DNA from: Helicobacteraceae bacterium
GTDB lineage: Bacteria > Campylobacterota > Campylobacteria > Campylobacterales > Helicobacteraceae
Direction of reading: 5' to 3'
DNA length: 5,157 nucleotides
Assembly: GCA_029258405.1 (NCBI GenBank)
Contig: JARHYY010000085.1
Coordinates: forward strand, 1 to 5,157
Below are positions 1 through 5,157 of the stretch, piece by piece. The notes under the pieces were generated by a model. That model saw nothing but the letters and a program-made list of their open reading frames with translations. It had not been told where the DNA came from and searched no databases. Numbering within the stretch: the first letter of the stretch is position 1; every line of letters starts with the position of its first letter. Made by a program: the position numbers and the translations under genes.

Positions 1-464
1 TAAATTCTGGTGCTCAAGGTTCTATAATAGCGATTATCAACACTTCTGCAGCTGTGGGTTTTGGCTCGGTGGTAAAAGCGGTTCCGGGTTTTCAAACCCT
101 CACAGAATTATTCTTAAATGTCAAAGGTAATCCTCTTGTCTCTGAAGCTATAGCTGTGAATTTATTAGCAGGGGCTACAGGATCAGCTTCTGGAGGCATG
201 GGTATAGCATTAGAGGCTTTAGGACAGAAATATAAAGAAATAGCTCTAAGCGAGAATATCCCTTTAGAACTATTTCATAGGGTAGCCTCAATTTCTTCAG
301 GAGGTCTTGATGCTCTACCGCATAATGGGGCGGTTTTGACATTGCTTGTTATTACTGGAATGAGCCATAAAAAAAGCTATTTAGATATTTGTGTAGTAGC
401 TGTTGTAATTCCTATTATTGCTTTAATAGTAGGCATAATCTTAGCTCAATTTGGTATCTATTAA
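1..464 (+). CDS. GntP-family permease, C-terminal part (5' end outside window)
   Basis: Inner-membrane secondary transporter of the gluconate:H+ symporter (GntP) family. The frame is open from base 3 with no start in the window, so the GTG at 54 is an internal valine. About 153 residues remain, roughly the last third of a usual 440-460-residue protein. Seen in order: a NSGAQGSIIAIINTSAAVGF segment and KAVPGFQ, a glycine-rich GATGSASGGMGIALEAL, then SISSGGLDALPHNGAVLTLL followed by an MSHKKSYLDI loop and a final hydrophobic helix ending at LAQFGIY. The SGGLD-LPHNGAV block is typical of the branch often annotated as D-beta-hydroxybutyrate permease; this is family knowledge, and the substrate (gluconate, hydroxybutyrate or another hydroxy acid) is not proven. 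It ends in TAA at 462-464 and is followed by a stem-loop and a long spacer, so it is the last gene of its transcript. No frameshift is seen. Confidence 0.92.
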   Translation, partial: NSGAQGSIIAIINTSAAVGFGSVVKAVPGFQTLTELFLNVKGNPLVSEAIAVNLLAGATGSASGGMGIALEALGQKYKEIALSENIPLELFHRVASISSGGLDALPHNGAVLTLLVITGMSHKKSYLDICVVAVVIPIIALIVGIILAQFGIY

Positions 465-512
465 TGCTACATCTATTAAACCATAAGCAATAAGATTCTT
501 AAACAAGATATG

Positions 513-546
513 AATTGCAACCGCTTTTAGCGGTTAAAAAGCAATT
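513..546 (+). terminator. Stem-loop after gntP, possible terminator or 3'-end stabiliser
   Basis: A perfect 7-bp stem AACCGCT (519-525) / AGCGGTT (529-535) closes a TTT loop. The outer arms AATTGC (513-518) and GCAATT (541-546) can pair as well, leaving AAAAA (536-540) as a one-sided bulge, for 13 bp in total. It starts 49 bases after the gntP stop codon. No T-tract follows the stem on the + strand, so it is not a textbook intrinsic terminator. It may protect the mRNA 3' end or act with Rho. Confidence 0.4.
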
Positions 547-767
547 GCAAACAGTCTAAGATATGCACTAGAATCATAAAATAATTGGAATTATTTACAT
601 TCTTTTGAGATGGGTATATCTATATTTTCAAATTTTGTTCATACTAACAAATATAAAGTATATTCATAAAAAATAAATACTATTTGGAAAGAATGTCTTT
701 GAATTATAGATTACATCAAGGCACAAAACATAATATAATAAAAATTTAATTTTTTGTCAAAAGAGCT

Positions 768-773
768 TATAAT
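768..773 (+). promoter_or_regulatory. Candidate -10 box upstream of the small ORF
   Basis: An exact TATAAT preceded by T, with no clear -35 box, as is common for sigma-80/70 promoters in Helicobacter. It would start transcription near 780, giving a leader of about 55 bases before the candidate GTG at 835. TATAAT arises easily by chance in DNA this AT-rich, so support is weak. Confidence 0.22.
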
Positions 774-834
774 ATTTAAAATATTACCAAAAAACATAAG
801 TTCAATTAAATTGCTATAACTAGGAACATTTTTT

Positions 835-933
835 GTGAAAATTAACCGCAATATAAAGAAAGACAATTGCAAAATATATTATCATAAAAGTCTTTTATGC
901 TATTTTGGCAAAAGACTCTTAGTGGGGTATTAA
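835..933 (+). CDS. Candidate small basic peptide (32 aa), function unknown
   Basis: A GTG-started ORF of 32 codons ending in TAA at 931-933. AGGA at 822-825 sits 9 bases before the GTG, a better Shine-Dalgarno arrangement than for any other tiny ORF in this spacer. The peptide starts MKINRNIKKDNCK and ends FGKRLLVGY. It has eight Lys/Arg, one Asp and one His, with a more hydrophobic second half (YYHKSLLCYF). I do not recognise it. Its size, charge and position alone in a long spacer resemble the AapA-type toxin peptides of Helicobacter type I toxin-antitoxin loci, and a possible antisense promoter overlaps its 5' half (878-886). That resemblance is by eye and composition only. An open frame of this length can occur by chance, although stops are frequent in such AT-rich DNA. 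Confidence 0.28.
   Translation: MKINRNIKKDNCKIYYHKSLLCYFGKRLLVGY
878..886 (-). promoter_or_regulatory. Possible antisense -10 box inside the small ORF
   Basis: Read on the minus strand the sequence is TATGATAAT, containing two overlapping near-matches to TATAAT (TATGAT and GATAAT, one mismatch each). Transcription would begin near 871 and run leftwards across the GTG (835) and the Shine-Dalgarno site (822-825) of the small ORF. Such a box is easily found by chance here; it is listed because of its placement. Confidence 0.15.
889..917. repeat. Inverted repeat within the small ORF
   Basis: AGTCTTTT (889-896) and AAAAGACT (910-917) are perfect complements 13 bases apart; an inner GC/GC pair (899-900 with 908-909) could extend the stem past a bulge. 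No T-tract follows on the + strand. It could fold the mRNA of the candidate small ORF, or be incidental. Confidence 0.4.
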
Positions 934-981
934 TATTAAAAAGTTATTTGATATAAATAGAGAGTTTTAAAAGCTAGCTTG

Positions 982-987
982 TATAAT
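982..987 (+). promoter_or_regulatory. murI: Candidate -10 box for murI
   Basis: An exact TATAAT in the context CTTGTATAATTAA, with a TG directly before it but no clear -35 box. It would give a leader of roughly 115 bases before the murI ATG at 1110. A second, weaker option is TATAGT at 1022-1027, closer to the gene. murI lies alone between long spacers and so needs its own promoter; which box is used cannot be told from sequence. Confidence 0.3.
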
Positions 988-1098
988 TAATTTGACTTGA
1001 TAATAGTCTAGAAAATATCATTATAGTAATAGTTGTAGTAAAATATGGATAAAAATTATTAAAACCCATAAATCAAGATGGGGTAAATGATTTGTTAC

Positions 1099-1103
1099 AG
1101 AGG
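1099..1103 (+). promoter_or_regulatory. murI: Ribosome binding site that sets the murI start
   Basis: AGAGG ends six bases before ATG at 1110. This supports the internal ATG over the in-frame TTG at 1092, which would place the site inside the coding region and add six residues that MurI proteins do not need. Confidence 0.65.
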
Positions 1104-1109
1104 TATTTT

Positions 1110-1883
1110 ATGCAAGAAATTAAAAAAATAGGGATATTTGATAGCGGTGTCGGGGGATTAAGTATTCTAAAAAGCCTTTTAGATGAAATTGGTTTTGAAA
1201 GTATTATATATTATGGCGATACTGCTCGGATGCCTTATGGAAATAAAGATAGTAAAACTATTACCCGTTTTTGTCTTGAAGCATTAGAGTTTTTTAAGAA
1301 TTTTAATATAGATTTACTTGTGCTTGCATGCAATACCGCATCAGCACATGCCCTAAAGTCAATGCAACAATTTGCTGAAATACCTATAGTAGGGGTTATA
1401 GAATCTGGTGTTCATGCTTTAAGTACAAAGCATATCCCAAAACAGAGCCATATATTAGTCATTGCTACAACAGCAACTATAGCATCGGCCCAGTATGAGA
1501 GAGAGCTAAAGGCTCAAGGCTATCATTATATTACTAATATTGCTACTAATCTTCTTGTAAGTTTGGTAGAAGAAAATATTTTCAGTGGTAACATAGTTTC
1601 TGCATGCTTTGAGCATTATTTTAACAACATAAACCCTGATGTAGTCATACTGGGTTGCACTCATTTTCCTTTGTTGCTTGATGCTCTTCAAGGATATTTT
1701 GGAATTAACACTCTATTCATTCACTCTGGAGAAGCTATTGCTCATTTTTTGCTTCATAATTTTAACATTATTAAAAATCCAAAAAATAATATTGAATTTT
1801 TTGCTAGTGATAATGTAGATAAACTGAAACACACTGCAAAACAATGGCTGACTAAAGGGAGCTATCGCATACAAGAGCATTAA
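1110..1883 (+). CDS. murI: Glutamate racemase MurI
   Basis: Cytosolic, cofactor-independent racemase converting L-glutamate to D-glutamate for peptidoglycan precursor synthesis (used by MurD). From ATG 1110 it has 257 residues, the usual family length. Visible motifs: IGIFDSGVGGLS with Asp11-Ser12; YYGDTARMPYG (34-44); VLACNTASA with catalytic Cys74; GVIESG (95-100); EEN near 154-156, where the family has a functional Glu; and VILGCTHFPLL with the second catalytic Cys183 and partner His185. Trp246-Leu247 near the C terminus matches the tryptophan that lines an allosteric inhibitor pocket in H. pylori MurI. In that enzyme activity is limited by D-glutamate itself rather than by a UDP-MurNAc-Ala activator; the same is likely here but is inferred. 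An in-frame TTG at 1092 would add six residues; the Shine-Dalgarno site favours ATG. The gene stands alone, with about 160 bases to the next gene. Confidence 0.97.
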   Translation: MQEIKKIGIFDSGVGGLSILKSLLDEIGFESIIYYGDTARMPYGNKDSKTITRFCLEALEFFKNFNIDLLVLACNTASAHALKSMQQFAEIPIVGVIESGVHALSTKHIPKQSHILVIATTATIASAQYERELKAQGYHYITNIATNLLVSLVEENIFSGNIVSACFEHYFNNINPDVVILGCTHFPLLLDALQGYFGINTLFIHSGEAIAHFLLHNFNIIKNPKNNIEFFASDNVDKLKHTAKQWLTKGSYRIQEH

Positions 1884-2011
1884 GCTTACATGAAGCAATA
1901 ACAATAAAAAACTGATATGAATGTATACCATGTTACTTATATGCACTCTTTGGTGTAAAATACGAATTTGAATTTGTAGTATGTTTATCTATTTATACTT
2001 ATTTGTTAATA

Positions 2012-2017
2012 TATAAT
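2012..2017 (+). promoter_or_regulatory. Probable -10 box of the TRAP operon
   Basis: An exact TATAAT lies 26 bases upstream of the receptor ATG. Transcription would start near 2024, giving a short leader of about 20 bases that just includes the Shine-Dalgarno site. The -35 position (about 1988-1993) is AT-rich without a clear TTGACA, as expected for this group. No operator-like palindrome stands out around it, though 1918-1940 contains the small palindrome GTATAC. A second weaker box, TAAAAT, lies near 1956. Confidence 0.5.
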
Positions 2018-2028
2018 GAAAATTATCT

Positions 2029-2035
2029 TGGAGGA
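2029..2035 (+). promoter_or_regulatory. Strong ribosome binding site for the TRAP receptor
   Basis: TGGAGGA, with the GGAGG core at 2030-2034, ends about nine bases before ATG 2044. It is the best Shine-Dalgarno site in the window, consistent with high production of the receptor relative to the membrane subunit. Confidence 0.75.
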
Positions 2036-2043
2036 TATAGTTT

Positions 2044-3012
2044 ATGAAAAAGACAATGGGTGTTTTGTTGTTTTTATTTTTGGCACTCTTATGGGGTTGC
2101 GGAGATAAAGATAATATGAGCTCAGACACAGAGCACAAAGCTCTTGATACAAAGTTTGTTACTATCGCTACTGGTGGGGCTAGCGGTCCTTATAATATTA
2201 TTGGCTCAACTTTGGCGGAAGTTTATTCTTCTTCATTGCATACAAATTCTAAAACACAAACAACAGGAGGTTCGATAGAAAATTTGAATCTTTTAGCACA
2301 GAATAAAGTAGAGATGGCTTTTGTGATGAGCGATGCTCTCAATGATGCAGTAAATGGAGAAGGGAGTTTTACAAGCAAAATTGAAAATGTTACTCAAGTA
2401 GCAAGCTTGTATTCAAATTTTGTGCAAATTATTACCTCCCAAAAGAGTGGCATTAAAACGATTGAAGATTTAAGGGGCAAAAGAGTTGCTGTGGGCGATC
2501 AGAATTCTGGTGTAGAAAAGAATGCAAGAGATTTGCTCAAAGCTTTTAATATCACTTATGAAGATATGGAGGTTGATTATCTTAGCTATGCAGCTGCAGC
2601 AGATGCACTTCAAAATGGAAGAATCGATGCAGCATTTTTAACAAGTGGGTTGCCTAATGCATCTGTGTTGCAGTTAGCAAAAACATTTGATTTAGCCCTT
2701 GTGAGTATTCCTGTAGAAAAAGCAGAAGAAATTTCTCAAGAAAAGAGCTATTTTATCCAAGCAGATATCCCCGCGGGCACATATGGAAATGCGGAGGCAA
2801 TTCCTTCCATAGCAATTAAAAATGCACTAGTAGTTTCAAAGGACTTGAGTGAAAACGATGTCTATGAATTAACCAAAACATTTTTAGAAAATCTTGATAA
2901 ACTGCAAATTGCTCATCAAGCTGCTAAAGGTATTATTATTGAGGATATTAATAAAGATATGGTTGCACCTATTCATCCCGGAGCAAAGAAATATTATGAT
3001 GAAATGAAGTGA
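2044..3012 (+). CDS. TAXI-family TRAP transporter solute-binding lipoprotein
   Basis: Extracytoplasmic receptor that captures a solute and passes it to the TRAP membrane subunit encoded next. It has 322 residues, usual for the family. Residues 1-18 form a signal peptide (MKK then a hydrophobic core) ending LLWG-Cys19, a lipobox, so the mature protein is probably a lipoprotein with Gly at +2; Trp at -2 is uncommon. The TAXI fold follows: VTIATGGASGPYNIIGSTLA (39-58), TTGGSIENLNLL (73-84), the hinge-like EDLRGKRVAVGDQNSGVEKNA (141-161), ALQNGRIDAAFLTSGLPNASV (188-208), and a terminal PIHPGAKKYYDE (309-320) typical of the family. Known TAXI receptors bind glutamate-type amino acids or dicarboxylates; the ligand here is unknown. 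It is first in a two-gene operon, four bases before the permease. Confidence 0.93.
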   Translation: MKKTMGVLLFLFLALLWGCGDKDNMSSDTEHKALDTKFVTIATGGASGPYNIIGSTLAEVYSSSLHTNSKTQTTGGSIENLNLLAQNKVEMAFVMSDALNDAVNGEGSFTSKIENVTQVASLYSNFVQIITSQKSGIKTIEDLRGKRVAVGDQNSGVEKNARDLLKAFNITYEDMEVDYLSYAAAADALQNGRIDAAFLTSGLPNASVLQLAKTFDLALVSIPVEKAEEISQEKSYFIQADIPAGTYGNAEAIPSIAIKNALVVSKDLSENDVYELTKTFLENLDKLQIAHQAAKGIIIEDINKDMVAPIHPGAKKYYDEMK

Positions 3013-3016
3013 TTGT

Positions 3017-4918
3017 ATGCAATCTTTGCAGAAAAACAAAAGCTATGTAGCCTATACTATCTCTGCTCTTTGTGTTGCCTATTCTCTGATTCATCTCTGG
3101 ATAACTTTTAACCCCATACCCGAGTTATTGCAACGTTCTTTTCACACTTGTGTGGGTTTGGGTTTGGTTTTTTTGTTGTTTCCTGTTCGTTGTTGCTTTA
3201 GAGGTTTAGAGTGGATTTTGTTTGCCATATGTTGTGTTTGTTTTTTGTATTTATTTTTTGAATACCAAGACATTGTAACCACAAGAGGTGGGATACCAAA
3301 TTTGGCAGATATTGTGTTAGCAATTATTACTACTCTTTTAGTGCTAGAAGCCACAAGAAGGGTAACCGGGGTAATTTTACCCATACTTGCTCTTATTTTT
3401 TTAAGTTATCCCTTTTTTAGCCATTTAGACTTTATGCCTCACAAAATGCTCACGCGTCCGTATGGGCTAGATGATATTTTTGGGCAGCTCTATTTAAAGA
3501 CAGAAGGTATTTTTTCTACCGCCATTGGAGCTAGTGCAACTTTTATCTTCTTATTCATTCTTTTTGGTGCTTTTTTATCGCGTTCAGGCATGGGAAAATT
3601 GTTTAACGATTTAGCAATGGCATTAGCGGGCAAAACATCAGGGGGTCCTGCTAAGGTAGCAGTAATTTCAAGTGGATTTATGGGAAGCATTAATGGAAGT
3701 GCCATTGCAAATGTTGTAGGGACAGGAGCATTTACCATACCTCTTATGAAAAAAATTGGCTATGACAAAAACTTTGCTGGGGCTATTGAAGCCTCCGCAT
3801 CAGTAGGTGGGCAGGTTTTACCGCCAATTATGGGAGCATCGGCATTTATCATGGCTGAAACAACAGGAGTGAGCTATGCCACAATTGCTCTTGCGGCTCT
3901 TTTGCCCGCAATTTTATACTTTTTTGCTGTGATGCTGCAAGTGCATTTTTATGCAAAGAAAAACAACCTTAAAGGCATTAGTGCAGATTCATTACCTCTT
4001 TTAAAAGATGTCTTAAAGGCACGGGGGCATATGCTTTTACCTATGCTTTTATTAATAATATTGCTTTCTCAATCTGTACCAATCTCGTTTGTAGCAGTTT
4101 ATACCATATTCTTTAGTGTTATCATAAGTTGGCTAAAAAAAGAAACGAGAATGGGCATTATAGAGATATTAGGTGCTTTGGAAGATGGAGCAAAACAATC
4201 TTTGGCAGTAATGGTTTCTTGTGCGGCAGTAGGGATTATTATTGGGGTTGCTTCCCTTACAAGCCTTGGGAATGTAATTACTTCTTCTATTGTCATATTG
4301 GGGGCAGGATCCTTATTGTTTTCACTGATTTTAACAATGTTAGCTTCTATGGTTTTGGGCATGGGACTACCTTCTATCCCAGCATATATTATTACTGCCA
4401 CAATGGCAGCCCCGGCATTAGCAAGCTTTGATATTCCTATTATTGTATCACATTTGTTTGTGTTTTATTTTGGTATTTTTGCAAATATTACCCCACCAGT
4501 TGCGTTAGCGAGCTTTGCAGCAGCGGGCATTTCTCAAGGCGATCCTATGAAGACAAGCTTTTATGCAATTAGGCTTTCATTGGTTGGTTTTATGATACCC
4601 TTTGCATTTATTTATAATCCAGCAATTATTCTTTTTAATACTCAAGCAGGTGGCATAATGGCAAATACCTTTTCTTTGCTCCCTATAGATACCATTTTGG
4701 CAACTATTTGTGCTACTTTGGTTTCAGTAATAGCTCTTGCGATGGCAGTTGAAGGGCATTTTGTTTATGCAATGAATATTATTTGCAGGGTACTGATGGG
4801 TGTTGGGGGCATATTATTACTTTTAACACATTCATATGGGGAAATAGCGGGCATTTCTTTAATCCTTATTGCAGGGTTTATCCATTTTTTATTTACAAAG
4901 AGATACAAAGACTCTTAG
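3017..4918 (+). CDS. TRAP transporter fused membrane subunit (4TM/12TM, DctQM type)
   Basis: Inner-membrane subunit of a tripartite ATP-independent periplasmic transporter; it carries the solute from the TAXI receptor inward using an ion gradient (usually Na+ in this class, from family knowledge). It has 633 residues, in the shorter range for fused proteins. The N-terminal small-subunit part has helices near 11-30, 41-57, 64-82 and 95-112, including TTRGGIPNLADIVLAI and LEATRRVTG. The large-subunit (DctM, PF06808) part includes FGAFLSRSGMGKLFNDLA (183-200), MGSINGSAIANVVGTGAFTI (222-241), SASVGGQVLPPIMGASAFIM (260-279), VLGMGLPSIPAYIITATMAAP (446-466) and FGIFANITPPVALASFAAAG (485-504), all highly conserved. 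Three or so hydrophobic segments follow to a charged tail. Only four bases separate it from the receptor stop; a weak GAAG at 3006-3009 and this closeness suggest translational coupling. No separate small subunit is present or needed. Confidence 0.95.
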   Translation: MQSLQKNKSYVAYTISALCVAYSLIHLWITFNPIPELLQRSFHTCVGLGLVFLLFPVRCCFRGLEWILFAICCVCFLYLFFEYQDIVTTRGGIPNLADIVLAIITTLLVLEATRRVTGVILPILALIFLSYPFFSHLDFMPHKMLTRPYGLDDIFGQLYLKTEGIFSTAIGASATFIFLFILFGAFLSRSGMGKLFNDLAMALAGKTSGGPAKVAVISSGFMGSINGSAIANVVGTGAFTIPLMKKIGYDKNFAGAIEASASVGGQVLPPIMGASAFIMAETTGVSYATIALAALLPAILYFFAVMLQVHFYAKKNNLKGISADSLPLLKDVLKARGHMLLPMLLLIILLSQSVPISFVAVYTIFFSVIISWLKKETRMGIIEILGALEDGAKQSLAVMVSCAAVGIIIGVASLTSLGNVITSSIVILGAGSLLFSLILTMLASMVLGMGLPSIPAYIITATMAAPALASFDIPIIVSHLFVFYFGIFANITPPVALASFAAAGISQGDPMKTSFYAIRLSLVGFMIPFAFIYNPAIILFNTQAGGIMANTFSLLPIDTILATICATLVSVIALAMAVEGHFVYAMNIICRVLMGVGGILLLLTHSYGEIAGISLILIAGFIHFLFTKRYKDS

Positions 4919-4944
4919 GAATATTTGATTCGATAAATAAAACC

Positions 4945-4962
4945 TTAAAGCACAAAGCTTAA
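4945..4962 (+). terminator. Weak stem-loop after the TRAP operon
   Basis: TTAAAGC (4945-4951) can pair with GCTTAA (4957-4962) if one A is bulged, closing an ACAAA loop, and a short TTT follows. This is too weak for a convincing intrinsic terminator, but it abuts the G-free tract described next. Confidence 0.2.
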
Positions 4963-5043
4963 TTTACTCAACACTCTATTTAAACTATACACAATTATAT
5001 AAACATAAATCCCCATCTAATCCAAACCCAAAAACTCAAACAA
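4958..5043 (+). terminator. G-free, C-containing tract: candidate Rho-dependent terminator (rut)
   Basis: For 86 consecutive bases the + strand has no G and, by my count, 23 C, with several YC dinucleotides (TC, CC) spread through it, including CCCC at 5011-5014. An excess of C over G across roughly 80 bases of unstructured RNA downstream of a stop codon is the known hallmark of Rho loading sites. It begins 40 bases after the permease stop, where no strong intrinsic terminator is seen. The AAACCTTAAAG element occurs on both sides, at 4940-4950 and 5049-5059. The function is inferred from composition alone. Confidence 0.38.
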
Positions 5044-5150
5044 GCAATAAACCTTAAAGAACTTACTTAACTCCACTATATAAAGTTATATTATAAGCTC
5101 ATTGTAAAAACAAACTCAAGCACAAGGTTGATATTGTCCTTACTAATATT

Positions 5151-5157
5151 TTGGAGT
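5151..5157 (+). promoter_or_regulatory. Possible ribosome binding site of a gene beyond the window
   Basis: The window ends in TTGGAGT, with GGAG usable as a Shine-Dalgarno core. If real, a + strand gene would start within about ten bases past the edge. Alternatively the 3' end of a minus-strand gene enters here: that strand is open from the edge to a stop at 5091-5093 (about 21 codons, ending FVFTMSL). Sequence inside the window cannot decide between them. Confidence 0.18.

Larger units (their letters stand above)
465..1091. other. Long AT-rich spacer between gntP and murI
   Basis: This stretch of about 620 bases holds no large ORF on either strand and is clearly more AT-rich than the flanking genes. 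It contains a stem-loop after gntP (513-546), three TATAAT hexamers on the + strand (734-739, 768-773, 982-987), a 32-codon candidate ORF (835-933) and an inverted repeat (889-917). The octamer AATTGCAA occurs at 513-520, 543-550 and 865-872. Other tiny ORFs (610-669, 693-749 on +; 711-797 and 974-1069 on -) lack convincing ribosome sites. I found no recognisable remains of a known gene, tRNA or riboswitch. Confidence 0.6.

Noticed and set aside
610..749. Two tiny + strand ORFs (610-669, 19 aa; 693-749, 18 aa)
   Set aside because: Purine-rich sequence lies too close to both ATGs to serve as a normal ribosome site, and the peptides show no pattern.
711..797. Minus-strand 28-codon hydrophobic ORF
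   Set aside because: No Shine-Dalgarno sequence before its ATG, and hydrophobic residues (Phe, Ile, Leu, Tyr) are what AT-rich random DNA encodes.
974..1069. Minus-strand 31-codon ORF
   Set aside because: No ribosome site or promoter in place; composition is typical of random AT-rich sequence.
1092..1109. TTG at 1092 as the murI start
   Set aside because: It has no good ribosome site ahead of it and would bury the AGAGG site that precisely serves ATG 1110; six extra residues add nothing to the conserved fold.
1122..1128. A7 run just after the murI start as a slippage site
   Set aside because: It encodes Lys-Lys at a normal position in the family; murI is expected to be essential, and A7 is common in this AT-rich genome.
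1087..1131. 14-codon ORF (ATG 1087) overlapping the murI start, possible leader peptide
   Set aside because: It is out of frame and very short, with only a poorly spaced GGGG ahead and no attenuator-like structure or codon run to suggest regulation.
1884..1930. Terminator after murI
   Set aside because: Only a 4-bp GCTT/AAGC stem is visible, with no T-tract; too weak to call.
3151..3174. GGGTTT repeats and a T7 run, telomere-like or a phase-variation tract
   Set aside because: The repeats encode a normal membrane helix (VGLGLVFL) in an intact frame; there are only two full GGG runs, and seven Ts is short for a phase-variable tract.
4099..4431. 100-codon ORFs on both strands inside the TRAP permease
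   Set aside because: They are shadows of the permease frame, which carries highly conserved TRAP motifs across exactly this region.

Overview
The window looks like a stretch of chromosome from a low-GC campylobacterote, most probably a Helicobacter of the enterohepatic type. This is inferred from the very AT-rich gene spacers, the TATAAT-type -10 elements without clear -35 boxes, and a glutamate racemase that closely follows the Helicobacter MurI pattern, including its C-terminal Trp-Leu. The species cannot be named from the sequence alone.

Layout, left to right, all confident genes on the + strand: (1) the 3' end of a GntP-family carboxylate permease (1-464), cut by the window edge; (2) an unusually long AT-rich spacer (465-1091) holding a stem-loop just after gntP, a possible 32-codon basic peptide gene with its own Shine-Dalgarno site and possible promoters on both strands, and a likely murI promoter; (3) murI, glutamate racemase (1110-1883, re-started at an internal ATG with a good Shine-Dalgarno site); (4) a two-gene TRAP transporter operon, made of a TAXI-type solute receptor that appears to be a lipoprotein (2044-3012) and, four bases later, a fused small/large TRAP membrane subunit (3017-4918); (5) a non-coding tail with an 86-base tract containing no G on the + strand and 23 C, which resembles a Rho-loading (rut) region ending the TRAP operon.

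Functionally, two of the three sizeable loci are secondary, ion-driven uptake systems for small organic acids, which fits an organism living on carboxylates and amino acids rather than sugars. MurI supplies D-glutamate for peptidoglycan. Some TAXI receptors elsewhere bind glutamate-type ligands, so the murI/TRAP neighbourhood is suggestive, but the two have separate promoters and the substrate is not readable from sequence.

The least ordinary signals are the small basic ORF with a possible antisense promoter (a weak candidate for an AapA/IsoA-like type I toxin-antitoxin locus) and the G-free tract after the TRAP operon. No phage, IS element, CRISPR array, tRNA or rRNA was seen.
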